This document shows, piece by piece, positions 1 to 6,847 of a DNA stretch of 45,982 nt. Positions within the stretch are counted from its first letter, which is position 1, and each line of letters starts with the position of its first letter. The notes under the pieces were generated by a model. That model did not search any database. It was not told the origin of the DNA and was given only the letters and a program-made list of their open reading frames with translations. Source of the stretch: a virus; the IMG/VR virus record IMGVR_UViG_3300017989_000032, positions 1-45,982 of that record; one strand, 5' to 3'. A program made the translations under genes and the position numbers.

Positions 1-123
1 CGATGGGAATTGATAATTAACCGAAAACACATAATGAAAGGGTAGGAAAATGACACGAGACGATTATGAATTATTCTGTGAAAAGGTAAATTCGGACAGT
101 ACGGCGTATGATTATGATGGGGC
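1..123. repeat. Terminal direct repeat, left copy (circular contig overlap)
   Basis: The first 123 bases recur without mismatch as the last 123 bases (45860-45982). They include the start leader and first codons of the first gene. This is what a circular assembly cut at an arbitrary point looks like. It means the genome is circular or circularly permuted, with unique length 45,859 bp. A true 123-bp terminal repeat is less likely, because the cut falls inside a gene. Confidence 0.9.
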
Positions 124-298
124 GAGGCATGGTCAACAGGTTCTTGGATTCCAGTTGTACGGGCTGTCGGCTAAACAGGTCGAGTGTTTTTGGGAACGGT
201 ATAAAAGACAGCGCACTCGTGAATACAAAACGTACGGACATACTCGCAAAAAATGGTATCGTTTTTCATGTAGTCAAGCGTGTTTGCTCAGGGCATAG
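50..298 (+). CDS. Hypothetical early protein (82 aa)
   Basis: No family is recognised. The protein is polar and mixed-charge, with no membrane segment; the C-terminal half is basic (RERYKRQRTREYKTYGHTRK-like). The start is set by the leader GAAAGGGTAGGAAAATG at 36-52, which is nearly identical before five other genes of this arm. The gene ends in GCA TAG. That stop lies in the 5' arm of a possible hairpin (295-300 with 334-339) just before the next gene's leader. An overlapping ORF at 108-332 lacks a ribosome site and was not chosen. Because the genome is circular, the upstream neighbour is the gene at 45588-45821. Confidence 0.7.
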   Translation: MTRDDYELFCEKVNSDSTAYDYDGARHGQQVLGFQLYGLSAKQVECFWERYKRQRTREYKTYGHTRKKWYRFSCSQACLLRA

Positions 299-339
299 TC
301 TTACCGTAGGATTGAATCCGGCAAAATGTTAACGACTAT
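294..339 (+). promoter_or_regulatory. Stop-codon hairpin between early genes
   Basis: ATAGTC at 295-300, which contains the TAG stop of the gene at 50-298, can pair with GACTAT at 334-339, immediately before the next leader AAGGGTAGGAAAATG. The arrangement (stop codon inside a 5' stem arm, then the leader) matches the stronger hairpin after the next gene. Only 6 bp pair, so structure is less certain here. Confidence 0.35.
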
Positions 340-353
340 TTAAGGGTAGGAAA

Positions 354-512
354 ATGAAAACGTACCCAACATACTGGCGCACCAGTAACACAAACGACTT
401 GCGCGATTCGCTCATTGACGAAATCCAGCTTGACAGACTCGTCGGTGATGCAAGTGACGCTACCGCTGATTCGGCGATTGAAGCCGTGTATGATATGTAC
501 CCAGACGCATAG
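354..512 (+). CDS. Hypothetical early microprotein (52 aa)
   Basis: A short acidic protein with no recognised family, starting MKTYPTYWRTSNTNDLRDS and ending VYDMYPDA. The start follows the shared leader AAGGGTAGGAAAATG (342-356). Its last codon plus stop, GCATAG, is the first half of the 45-nt conserved hairpin at 507-551, exactly as in the gene ending at 45510. That shared boundary suggests the two genes sit in related cassettes. The function is unknown. The coding call rests on the conserved leader and the clean in-frame stop. Confidence 0.6.
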   Translation: MKTYPTYWRTSNTNDLRDSLIDEIQLDRLVGDASDATADSAIEAVYDMYPDA

Positions 513-551
513 CCCAAACGCCCGCGCTGCGGTGTGGGTGCTTGTGCTATG
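507..551 (+). repeat. Conserved hairpin element, copy 1
   Basis: This 45-nt element recurs at 45505-45549 with one difference. CATAGC (508-513) pairs with GCTATG (546-551). Inside it, 515-523 pairs with 536-544 with one A-C mismatch. The only differing base between copies is 539 (T here, C in copy 2). It faces G520, so G-U here becomes G-C there. The TAG stop of the upstream gene lies in the 5' arm. The element could be a terminator-like or RNA-stabilising structure, or a recombination boundary. There is no U-tract after it. Confidence 0.7.
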
Positions 552-590
552 AACTATTTAGGAATCTTTAAGAGTTGAAAGGGTTGGAAA

Positions 591-890
591 ATGAGTGAGT
601 ATAAAGTAACTACGTTATCAGAGTATGACGACGATGGAAGAGAAATCACCAAACGAATTGCTATCGTTAGCAACAAAAAACTCGTGGCGTCTATCTTCCC
701 TAATCAAGGCCGTCCCGACGCGCAAATAGCTGACTTTATCTGTCGGGCATGTAATTGCCATGACGAGTTGGTGGAAACGTGCAGGCAGGCTGTACGTATG
801 ATCGAAGAGCTAACAGACTTTCCTGACGGAGACGGGGGTTGTGATTATGCAAGAGACATTAAAGCTACTATCGCCAAAGCAACGAAATAA
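591..890 (+). CDS. Hypothetical early protein (99 aa)
   Basis: No family is recognised. The N-terminal half looks beta-rich (YKVTTLSEYDDDGREITKRI). The C-terminal half is helical and has two Cys separated by one residue (FICRACNCHDE). An acidic glycine stretch (DFPDGDGGCD) precedes the last helix. The start follows the leader GAAAGGGTTGGAAAATG (577-593). A 42-nt gap separates it from the next gene, which carries the same leader, so each gene has its own translation start and is not coupled by overlap. Confidence 0.65.
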   Translation: MSEYKVTTLSEYDDDGREITKRIAIVSNKKLVASIFPNQGRPDAQIADFICRACNCHDELVETCRQAVRMIEELTDFPDGDGGCDYARDIKATIAKATK

Positions 891-931
891 GAACCGGGGG
901 AAATGAAAACGATTGTTGAAAGGGTTGGAAA

Positions 932-1120
932 ATGGACGAACACATCACAGTATCAATGCAGTCGTTAAATGATCCCGTACCCGATATGACCCGTTGGACT
1001 ATGGCCGGATTACGACGATGGTACAAACGGACGCGATCCTCTACGAATTCGACCGCCGTCATAATGGAATTGATCCGAAGAGGATACACGAAGGAACAGG
1101 CGTGGAATTTATTAGACTGA
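932..1120 (+). CDS. Hypothetical early protein (62 aa)
   Basis: A small basic, probably helical protein (WTMAGLRRWYKRTRSST...YTKEQAWNLLD). The C-terminal GYTKEQAWNLL resembles short helical-bundle ends, but no family is recognised. It begins after the leader GAAAGGGTTGGAAAATG at 918-934. A GC-rich hairpin and a T-run follow its stop before the next gene. Confidence 0.6.
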   Translation: MDEHITVSMQSLNDPVPDMTRWTMAGLRRWYKRTRSSTNSTAVIMELIRRGYTKEQAWNLLD

Positions 1121-1130
1121 GCATTTTCTA

Positions 1131-1171
1131 CCCTGCCCTCTGGCCGTTGCGCCGGGGGGCCGGGTGTTTTT
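1131..1171 (+). terminator. Possible intrinsic terminator or intergenic hairpin
   Basis: GCCCTC (1135-1140) can pair with GGGGGC (1155-1160), or CCC..GGCC with GGCCGGG (1158-1164). The fold is followed by TGTTTTT. It lies between the genes at 932-1120 and 1185-1403. Two alternative pairings and the short stem make termination efficiency uncertain. Confidence 0.35.
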
Positions 1172-1184
1172 GAAAGGAGAATGA

Positions 1185-1403
1185 ATGATGAAAGCCATAA
1201 AAGAATTTGACAGGCCCCTTAAGCCGGGAGATATTTTGACCGCTACGGCAAACTTGCGAGGAGTGGCACGGATAGATAAGGGCGATACGGCAAGGTATTT
1301 AGGCAATGGTCAAATCCGCGTCTTGACCGGGCGATCTACGGGCTGGACATTTGAAATTACACTCGGTGGCTCACCGTTACCATTTATTAAACGAGGAGAT
1401 TGA
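1185..1403 (+). CDS. Hypothetical beta-rich protein (72 aa)
   Basis: Short and strand-rich (LKPGDILTATANLRGVARIDKGDTARYLGNGQIRVL), with the look of a small SH3-like or KOW-like barrel. This is a fold impression only. The ribosome site AAGGAG at 1174-1179 fits ATG at 1185 or 1188. It differs from the shared early leader, so a different transcript architecture begins here. The next gene follows after 3 nt. Confidence 0.6.
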   Translation: MMKAIKEFDRPLKPGDILTATANLRGVARIDKGDTARYLGNGQIRVLTGRSTGWTFEITLGGSPLPFIKRGD

Positions 1404-1406
1404 ACG

Positions 1407-1682
1407 ATGAGTGATAAAAAACTAATGGAACAATGGATGACAACGCCACGCGAACGCTATTTGAACGATGCTCAATTTCGTCAACTCGTTAATGCTATGG
1501 TGGGATACATCACTAACTGTTTATATACACCAAGCGAAATGCGAGAAGCCGCAATCTTAGCATCTATCCTTTACAACGAACAACATCTACAGGTTGGTCG
1601 TGTCGTACCCGACTCTAAAACAATGGCCGCATTACAGAAGTCGTTGCAAATACAAGAACAATGGCTGGAGAATGAACGATGA
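1407..1682 (+). CDS. Hypothetical helical protein (91 aa)
   Basis: Almost entirely alpha-helical in appearance (RQLVNAMVGYITNCLYTPSEMREAAILASILY), with no recognised motif. Upstream ACGAGGAG gives a good ribosome site overlapping the end of the previous gene. Its stop overlaps the next start (1679), so these two genes are translationally coupled. Helical proteins of this size and position are common in phage early regions, but no function can be assigned. Confidence 0.65.
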   Translation: MSDKKLMEQWMTTPRERYLNDAQFRQLVNAMVGYITNCLYTPSEMREAAILASILYNEQHLQVGRVVPDSKTMAALQKSLQIQEQWLENER

Positions 1683-1933
1683 ATAAAGACACAATACAGG
1701 ACTATTGGTGTTACGGCTGTGGCCTTGTCGCTAATACTGCATTTGCGTGCCCTTTGTGCGGTAGCATCGACTACCGCACAATCACACTAAACATAGCGGA
1801 CAACCCCAAAAAAGACCTCATCCGTACATTATATGAGCATGGATCACTGTTTGTTCACCGACACGATGGCAGGCTTGAAATCCGGGATCGCAGCATTGGC
1901 CCTGTCGCGATAGAAGGAAAGAAAACGCCATGA
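1679..1933 (+). CDS. Zinc-ribbon protein (84 aa)
   Basis: The N-terminal residues YWCYGCGLVANTAFACPLCG form two CxxC knuckles, a classic rubredoxin-like zinc ribbon. They are followed by a short strand-rich tail. Such ribbons bind nucleic acid or protein partners; the target is unknown. The start overlaps the previous gene and the stop overlaps the recombinase start (ATGA at 1930), so it is part of a coupled three-gene unit ending in the recombinase. Confidence 0.65.
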   Translation: MNKDTIQDYWCYGCGLVANTAFACPLCGSIDYRTITLNIADNPKKDLIRTLYEHGSLFVHRHDGRLEIRDRSIGPVAIEGKKTP

Positions 1934-2589
1934 AAGTGCAAGCCTACAGCTATGATCGAGTAAGTTCTAAAGGCCAAATCCCCGGACATGGTTTTCAGAG
2001 ACAGGACGATAAAATTCAGACATGGGCAGATCGCAATGGTTATGAGATTGTGGACTCGTTTCGGGATGCGTGGACAGGCACGGACGAAAATCGCCCAGAT
2101 TTTATGAAAATGCTGTCGAAGCTTATAGCAAACGGCGTTAAAACCGTGCTCGTCGAGAGTCAATCGCGATTCGCGAGAGACCTTGAAGTACAAATAAATC
2201 TTATGGCCCTACTGGTAAGCCATGATATTACCCTGATTTTCTGTGATACTGGCATGGAAATTACACGGAATACGATCCAGAATCCCATTATCAAGGCCGT
2301 GGTCAATATCCTTGGCGCGGTGTACGAACTGCACAAGGACATCATTGTAGATCGCATGAGGTGTGCTCGGGAAGCCAAGAAAGCCGCTACAGGCCGATGT
2401 GAGGGAGATAAGCCCTATGGGACCAAACCGGGGGAGAAAGCCGTTGTATCACGCATACAGGCCCTCAGACGGGCAGGTAAGAACTACTCTGCGATAGCCC
2501 GGATACTTAATGAGGATGGGGTCAAGTCTCGGTATGGTGGACGGTGGTATTGCGGGACGGTTCGGAACGTCGTTCGACGTGTTTCCTAA
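1930..2589 (+). CDS. Short serine recombinase (resolvase/invertase family)
   Basis: The N-terminal resolvase domain (about residues 4-150) has the motif YDRVSSKGQ, putting the catalytic serine at Ser12. SRFARD at 79-84 matches the family's DRxxRD, with both arginines (80, 83) kept but the leading Asp replaced by Ser. The C-terminal part (about 172-219) resembles the helix-turn-helix segment of recombinase-type enzymes (AIARILNEDGV..RYGGRWYCGTVRNVV). At 219 aa it is far shorter than large serine integrases and lacks their zinc ribbon and coiled coil. It may invert or resolve DNA, or integrate the phage. It is the last gene of the rightward arm and overlaps the leftward arm's last gene by 68 bp. 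Confidence 0.88.
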   Translation: MKVQAYSYDRVSSKGQIPGHGFQRQDDKIQTWADRNGYEIVDSFRDAWTGTDENRPDFMKMLSKLIANGVKTVLVESQSRFARDLEVQINLMALLVSHDITLIFCDTGMEITRNTIQNPIIKAVVNILGAVYELHKDIIVDRMRCAREAKKAATGRCEGDKPYGTKPGEKAVVSRIQALRRAGKNYSAIARILNEDGVKSRYGGRWYCGTVRNVVRRVS

Positions 2590-2791
2590 CCGCCGCCAAG
2601 TCGTGCGTAAGTTTATCCTCCCGCGTCCTCGATCCTATCGCGGTTTCCAATTTTTTCAAAAACCCTTCCGGATCCTTCTTCCACGCCTCGCAGACTTTGG
2701 GATAGGTGGGATAAACATCATGCAGATAGTACATGATCTCGATGATAGACAAGCCTGTGCGGCGGCTCCACTCTGTATTTATGTACGGCAT
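2522..2791 (-). CDS. Hypothetical protein, last gene of the leftward arm (89 aa)
   Basis: Basic and helical, beginning MPYINTEWSRRTGLSIIEIM. It contains a stretch reading like a short helical DNA-associated or packaging-type protein (YPTYPKVCEAWKKDPEGFLKKL), but no family is recognised. It overlaps the preceding zinc-ribbon gene by 13 nt. Its 3' end lies inside the convergent recombinase gene. No clear terminator separates the two converging arms. Confidence 0.6.
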   Translation of the reverse strand: MPYINTEWSRRTGLSIIEIMYYLHDVYPTYPKVCEAWKKDPEGFLKKLETAIGSRTREDKLTHDLAAVRKHVERRSEPSRNTTVHHTET

Positions 2792-2985
2792 GATTTCTCT
2801 TTGTTGGCTATTCCAAAATTATAACTCCCGCATTTCGCGCATCTGATATCTTGACTGCCGCACTCCGTACATTCCAGGGCTTGCGGGTATTTTTCAACCT
2901 GTTCCTTGCGGAAGTCCTTCATGTGCTGTTCTTCTTTTGCTTTCCGCTTGGCTGCGGCGGCGGCTTTTTGTTCGGAGCTATACAT
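2779..2985 (-). CDS. Zinc-ribbon protein with charged helical N-terminus (68 aa)
   Basis: An Ala/Lys/Glu-rich helix (EQKAAAAAKRKAKEEQHMKDF) is followed by ECTECGSQDIRCAKCGSYNF, a four-cysteine ribbon. The start at 2985 was preferred because GGAGG lies 9 nt upstream. An upstream alternative at 3042 has no site and would overlap the previous gene fully. A nucleic-acid or protein adaptor role is possible; nothing more can be read. Confidence 0.65.
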   Translation of the reverse strand: MYSSEQKAAAAAKRKAKEEQHMKDFRKEQVEKYPQALECTECGSQDIRCAKCGSYNFGIANKEKSCRT

Positions 2986-3124
2986 ATTTGTCTGCCTCCA
3001 ACGCCCAATGGGCTTTTTCAGAACTGCCCTCGGCAATGGCATATTGCACCAAGCACTTGACGGCCTTCTCCAACTGCTTGATTTGCTTTTGTTGGTCTTT
3101 GACTTGTTGTTGTAGTTTTCTCAT
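2978..3124 (-). CDS. Coiled-coil microprotein (48 aa)
   Basis: The sequence MRKLQQQVKDQQKQIKQLEK shows an uninterrupted heptad pattern over the first half, then a short helical tail. Its ATG overlaps the methyltransferase stop (ATGA) and its end overlaps the next start, the tight coupling seen throughout this arm. No family is recognised. Confidence 0.55.
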   Translation of the reverse strand: MRKLQQQVKDQQKQIKQLEKAVKCLVQYAIAEGSSEKAHWALEADKYV

Positions 3125-4443
3125 GCAAATAGTCCCTTCTGGCCGTTGCGGGCCTCTGCGACAGGTACGTTTAACTCGACCGCCTGCGTCCGCTCCCTGG
3201 CCATCTCAGCGTATTCTGGATTTAGCTCAATGCCGATGTAATCCCGCTGGTTCTGCGCGCAGACGACGCCTACCGTACCCGACCCCATGTACGGGTCCAG
3301 AACGATGCACGGTAACGTTTCGGCGCGGCCGCATTGGCAGGTGGGCCGCCAGCCGGTTGTTGTAGATGTAGGCGGTTCAACCATTGTGCCTGAGCTGCGA
3401 GTTTGCCCCTTGCTATGAGTGCGGCTACTACGCTTTATTACCATTGATGTTCTCTCCACCACCCGGTCCCACGGACTCCCGCACTCCGGGCACCGGCCCT
3501 TTTTACTGGTCCCGGCTAAAATGCACGGCTCGATCAGCTTCGGCGGGAAGGTGGCGAAATGGGCCTCACTAAATGCCTTCGTGGTGACCGTCCAGACGCT
3601 ACGCTTGTTACGAGTAGTATATTGTTGGTTTCCTTCACGGATTTCATTCAATTCGCCCGTTGGATATCGTTGGTGTATCTTACGAGACCGTCCCTTTCGA
3701 TCATCATCTGGATATACTGACGGTTCCTTGATCGCCTCCTGGTCGTAAAAATAGCGGGGCCTCTTCGTCAAAAGGAAGATGTATTCATGCGCCTTCGTGC
3801 ATCGGTCCGTGCATGATTCCGGCATGGGATTCGGTTTATGCCAGATGATGTCCTGCCGAAGATACCAGCCGTCCGCCTGGAGGGCCAGCGCCACGCGCCA
3901 GGGGATACCGCACAGGTCTTTCATTTTCAAGCCTGCCGGACAATGCTTCCCACGTTTTGCTATTGTTGAGTGTGTATCAAGAGTATTATCACCAAAACCT
4001 CCACCAACATGGTCGTTTCTATTAGTTGCATAACTATCCCCCAGATTGAGCCAAAGTGTCGCGTCGTCACGGAGCACGCGGCGGACCTCACGGAAGATGT
4101 CAACGGTATGCTGTATATATAATTCCGGCGTCGGCTCCAGCCCGTAAGCACCGATCCACGTCTTCTTATCGCGGCTGAATACACCGCCCCTGTCCGCCGC
4201 CCGCCAGAGCAACCGGAACTTCCATCGGTCCTTGTGTTTGCGCGACGGCGTGAAATCGTCCCATGTTCCCCATACCGTCTGCATAGTCCAGTGGCCATAG
4301 GACCGAAGCCCCCAGTACGGTGGACTGGTTACACAGCACTGCACGCACCCGACCGGTATGCCCTTCATCAGATCCATACAATCACCACAGACGATAACTC
4401 CGTCCGACTTACCCTGGATGACCTGCTCGATGTCGGGGTTCAA
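3121..4443 (-). CDS. Orphan beta-class DNA methyltransferase (N4-cytosine or N6-adenine)
   Basis: Motif IV is TSPPYW at residues 39-44. Motif I is LDPYMGSGT near residue 382, followed by DYIGIELNPEY. The order IV then I defines the beta class. SPPY (not DPPY) favours N4-cytosine methylation. A cysteine-rich insert before motif I (CPECG, then CQC and further Cys) looks like a zinc knuckle. The start is TTG, overlapping the Rz1-like stop (TTGA), with GGGGGA just upstream. No restriction endonuclease is nearby, so the enzyme probably modifies phage DNA against host restriction or regulates phage genes. Confidence 0.9.
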   Translation of the reverse strand: MNPDIEQVIQGKSDGVIVCGDCMDLMKGIPVGCVQCCVTSPPYWGLRSYGHWTMQTVWGTWDDFTPSRKHKDRWKFRLLWRAADRGGVFSRDKKTWIGAYGLEPTPELYIQHTVDIFREVRRVLRDDATLWLNLGDSYATNRNDHVGGGFGDNTLDTHSTIAKRGKHCPAGLKMKDLCGIPWRVALALQADGWYLRQDIIWHKPNPMPESCTDRCTKAHEYIFLLTKRPRYFYDQEAIKEPSVYPDDDRKGRSRKIHQRYPTGELNEIREGNQQYTTRNKRSVWTVTTKAFSEAHFATFPPKLIEPCILAGTSKKGRCPECGSPWDRVVERTSMVIKRSSRTHSKGQTRSSGTMVEPPTSTTTGWRPTCQCGRAETLPCIVLDPYMGSGTVGVVCAQNQRDYIGIELNPEYAEMARERTQAVELNVPVAEARNGQKGLFA

Positions 4444-4697
4444 GGCATCCCCCCCGCTTTGATCTCGCAGTCCAAATAATAGTCCCAGGTCCGCCAGTCG
4501 AGAAACACGCCGTCACAAGGAACCTCGAAGATCTGACCGGCGTCAAGAATGATCGGCGTAGTGGGTTCGGATGGCGTCACGGTTAGCTCGGAGTTGTTCG
4601 CACACCCCGCGATACAAAACATAATCGTGAATATCATGGCTCTTACGATGTTTGTTTTTCGCCGCCTTGGCCTTGATTCTGAGTTGTGTCCGTTCAT
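4440..4697 (-). CDS. Outer-membrane spanin-like lipoprotein (Rz1-like)
   Basis: A basic N-region (RPRRRKTNIVRA) leads into the hydrophobic MIFTIMFCIAGC, a lipobox with the lipidated Cys about residue 32, followed by a Pro/Thr-containing linker. The first half is encoded within the preceding Rz-like gene in another frame, the embedded arrangement typical of Rz/Rz1. The start may be 4697 or the inner Met at 4637. It is longer at its C-terminus than classic Rz1. It would sit in the outer membrane and fuse it with the inner membrane at lysis together with the Rz-like partner. Confidence 0.65.
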   Translation of the reverse strand: MNGHNSESRPRRRKTNIVRAMIFTIMFCIAGCANNSELTVTPSEPTTPIILDAGQIFEVPCDGVFLDWRTWDYYLDCEIKAGGMP

Positions 4698-4836
4698 CTT
4701 TCAATTCCTGTAATTTCTTTTTCCGTGCCTGTTTTTGCTTGTGTTCATCCAACTTGATTTTATCATCGACCGTCCGTTTCGGGCCGGTGAATAATCGAAG
4801 GATGAATTGTATGATGACGAGTATGAATGTTTTCAT
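4543..4836 (-). CDS. Inner-membrane spanin-like protein (Rz-like)
   Basis: A short N-terminal membrane segment (TFILVIIQFILRLFTG, residues 3-18) is followed by a long charged helix rich in Lys/Glu/Arg (about 22-65). This is the topology of an i-spanin with a periplasmic coiled coil. The partner lipoprotein gene lies embedded and extends past its end. The ATG overlaps the stop of the YopX-like gene (ATGA). The family is assigned from topology and the overlapping partner, not from detailed sequence similarity. Confidence 0.65.
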   Translation of the reverse strand: MKTFILVIIQFILRLFTGPKRTVDDKIKLDEHKQKQARKKKLQELKDERTQLRIKAKAAKNKHRKSHDIHDYVLYRGVCEQLRANRDAIRTHYADHS

Positions 4837-5231
4837 TGTGTCTCCTTTAGTAGCTCCGGGCTCGAGTGGATGTTGCCGATGATCTCGATTTTTGACATAT
4901 CAATATTGGGAGCGAAAAATCCGGCAAACGCATAACAACAGCATGATTGATTCCACTCTACTACACCTGTATAGTAGCCTTCGCCGTGCTTGAGAAATGC
5001 CCCATTCTGTAAATGTGCCCATACCCGAACTATATCCCCCTCGTAGATTTCCTTCCCGTTCTTGTCGGTAAGGCCGATGAATTGCTCAAGAATCACATCT
5101 GGATGAAAAGGCAGAAATAAGCCGTCCATATCAGACTTATTTATTTCTGCGCTTAAGGCTAATGGAGTTACCTCTTTGCAATCTACCATTGCTTTGCTTT
5201 TTATATTCCATCCTCTATATTTAGGTGTCAT
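4833..5231 (-). CDS. YopX-family protein
   Basis: The segment QFIGLTDKNGKEIYEGDIVRV (about residues 50-70) is the YopX signature found in many phage early genes. It is flanked by strands consistent with that small beta fold and ends with IEIIGNIHSSPELL, also typical. The family's biochemical role is unknown. Its length (132 aa) is normal. The ribosome site GGAGAAATT precedes the ATG, and the stop overlaps the Rz-like start. Confidence 0.85.
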   Translation of the reverse strand: MTPKYRGWNIKSKAMVDCKEVTPLALSAEINKSDMDGLFLPFHPDVILEQFIGLTDKNGKEIYEGDIVRVWAHLQNGAFLKHGEGYYTGVVEWNQSCCCYAFAGFFAPNIDMSKIEIIGNIHSSPELLKETQ

Positions 5232-5258
5232 AATTTCTCCTTTTCCCCGACGAATAGA

Positions 5259-5414
5259 TCATCTCTGCACATCTTCGTACAACTCCTGCACGTATTCTCT
5301 TGGTGAGAGACCGTCTAAATAGGCCCATCGATGGTCCACGTCACCAAGCAACCACCTTAACTTGTGACGTTTAGCAATGAGCTTGACGCGCCATAACCAG
5401 ATTTGATATCTCAT
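5259..5414 (-). CDS. Hypothetical basic microprotein (51 aa)
   Basis: The ORF begins MRYQIWLWRVKLIAKRHKLR and ends YVQELYEDVQR. It is basic at the N-terminus and helical throughout. It fills the gap between the YopX-like gene and the next gene upstream, with only a weak ribosome site (AAGAGAA, 11 nt upstream). No family is recognised, and coding status is moderately supported by position and strand. Confidence 0.45.
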   Translation of the reverse strand: MRYQIWLWRVKLIAKRHKLRWLLGDVDHRWAYLDGLSPREYVQELYEDVQR

Positions 5415-5435
5415 AATTGATATTCTCTTGGTTTT

Positions 5436-5834
5436 CTAATTTTCTTCATCTTCGCTCCAATCTGGGCGGTGCCGCTTAACCCAATCCTTCACATTGACCG
5501 TTCCCGTGCAAACGACTTCGCAGGCCCAGGGCGTGTATTCCCGATGCACAACCTCAGCGAACGCCGTCGCTGCCTCTCGTATCTCAGTGGTGATACTATC
5601 CTTTACGTCTGCCTCCGGATCGAGCAAGTCCTCAAACATAAACTCAAAGACGTGCTCTAATACAGACTGAGCGATAACATCTGCCGCCGGTAACTCCATC
5701 GGCGCGAATCCCCGGACCTCCAGCGTCTCAGGTATGTCGCCGCCATCGGATAGATAGTCCTCTATCGCATCGTCCATGCCTGTGTGAGTCAAGCGTTCGT
5801 CGCCTCGGCAGTCCCAGAACTTAGCTTTTGCCAC
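5436..5834 (-). CDS. Hypothetical acidic protein (132 aa)
   Basis: A strongly acidic protein (DDAIEDYLSDGGDIPETLE) with a Trp/Cys-containing C-terminus (YTPWACEVVCTGTVNVKDWVKRHRPDW). The start is GTG at 5834 with AAGGGG about 5 nt upstream. N-termini reading WDxRGDERLTH are seen in small phage proteins of unknown role, to the best of recall. The next gene downstream is 22 nt away. There is no membrane or signal sequence. Confidence 0.65.
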   Translation of the reverse strand: MAKAKFWDCRGDERLTHTGMDDAIEDYLSDGGDIPETLEVRGFAPMELPAADVIAQSVLEHVFEFMFEDLLDPEADVKDSITTEIREAATAFAEVVHREYTPWACEVVCTGTVNVKDWVKRHRPDWSEDEEN

Positions 5835-5845
5835 TTTTGCCCCTT

Positions 5846-6340
5846 CTAAAACTTGATTCTTGCTCCAATCGTTACGGTTTCGTCCGATGCGTCACCAGTT
5901 ACATATTCAACCGCGAACGCGACTGTATAATCCGGGTCGTCGGCTACTCCGAACAGCGTGCCGACAATGACGTTCCCTCTTGCCCGCTCTTCACCCTTTT
6001 GCGATATGAGTATCTCGCCCCCGGCGTAAGGTCTGCCCACAAGTCGATGAAGCAGTTCCTCCCACGGATTGTCCGGGGCGGGGTCTTCGATGCCCAATAT
6101 CTCATTGATGTGGTAAATCAGGTATCCGCCAAATAAATCCGGTTCGGGTCCGAATTCAGGATTGCCGGTCAAATACTTGGCCGTTGCTCCAAATTCAAAG
6201 CGTTGTTTGGTTTCGTAACCGACGCGGACATTGAGCAGGCTGTCGGCATTATCAGCCGTCAGTCCCCACAATGTAATTCCATCATCGGCGAATGTTACGC
6301 CTGCCAAAAGCAGACACAGTAGTAATGGTGTCGTTTTCAT
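5846..6340 (-). CDS. Phage-encoded outer-membrane beta-barrel-like protein with signal peptide
   Basis: Starting at 6340 (AAGGAG 7 nt upstream), the protein begins MKTTPLLLCLLLAGVTFADD, a Sec signal peptide with a probable cut after VTFA. The mature part (about 146 aa) alternates hydrophobic and polar residues in strand-like runs (VRVGYETKQRFEFGATAKYL; YTVAFAVEYVTG). It ends in the aromatic VTIGARIKF, the C-terminal Phe expected of Bam-inserted barrels. Phage barrels such as Lom act at the lysogen surface or in superinfection exclusion; this one could do either. An intrinsic terminator lies directly upstream, so it may have separate control. Confidence 0.65.
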   Translation of the reverse strand: MKTTPLLLCLLLAGVTFADDGITLWGLTADNADSLLNVRVGYETKQRFEFGATAKYLTGNPEFGPEPDLFGGYLIYHINEILGIEDPAPDNPWEELLHRLVGRPYAGGEILISQKGEERARGNVIVGTLFGVADDPDYTVAFAVEYVTGDASDETVTIGARIKF

Positions 6341-6367
6341 GGTTGGTCTCCTTAACCTAAAGTTCGC

Positions 6368-6429
6368 AAAAAAAGAACGGCGGTACGAAGAATTTGGCAT
6401 TGTCGGTTTATGAGAGCGGACCGCCGTTC
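6368..6429 (-). terminator. Rho-independent terminator upstream of the barrel-like gene
   Basis: GAACGGCGGT at 6375-6384 and ACCGCCGTTC at 6420-6429 form a perfect 10-bp inverted repeat with a 35-nt loop. Read leftward the stem is followed by seven U (A-run at 6368-6374). It lies after the HNH gene stop and 28 nt before the barrel gene start, so it should stop or attenuate transcription entering the barrel gene. Confidence 0.75.
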
Positions 6430-6451
6430 CATTGGACGTCTAATGCATCGC

Positions 6452-6847
6452 TCAGCCCTCCTTTCGTAATACAGTTAGTTTGTTTGTATAGTTCTCGATC
6501 AAATCGAGCATTTCTTGTGTACTGATCTTGACCGGTTTGCCACCTGTGTATTTCACAAGATAGGGCATTCGTGCTGGAAAGGTCTCATCAAACCAAGGCT
6601 TGCTTTCGATAGGGTTGTTGTGCCACCATTGATGATGATGATGACAGAGTAAGATGATGTTGTTCAGGTCGAACCGACGCCACGATGCCCCGCAACCCTT
6701 CGCAATAATGTGGTGCGGATGGCTGTTAGACCCCTCGATGCACTTGTGGCATTTCGCGCATCTGTTGTTATACATTAAGCGTATAATCTCTCGACAGAGC
6801 GTGTCTAATTTCTTGGTTAGAGACTTCCGTGTAGGTTTCTTAGCCAT
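6452..6847 (-). CDS. HNH endonuclease
   Basis: CAKC and a later HxH..H set form a zinc-bound HNH fold: CHKCIEGSNSHPHHIIAKG supplies the first His pair, then FDLNNIILLCHHHHQWWH the Asn and final His. Length (131 aa) fits small phage HNH nucleases. Such enzymes lie near recombination genes or terminase and may process DNA junctions or nick host DNA. AAGGAACGTA precedes the ATG, which overlaps the end of the zinc-finger microprotein. A basic N-terminus (KKPTRKSLTKKLD) may bind DNA. Confidence 0.85.
   Translation of the reverse strand: MAKKPTRKSLTKKLDTLCREIIRLMYNNRCAKCHKCIEGSNSHPHHIIAKGCGASWRRFDLNNIILLCHHHHQWWHNNPIESKPWFDETFPARMPYLVKYTGGKPVKISTQEMLDLIENYTNKLTVLRKEG

Noticed and set aside
2906-3365. 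Several rightward ORFs opposite the methyltransferase and zinc-ribbon genes
   Set aside because: They are antisense shadows of well-supported leftward genes with recognised motifs.
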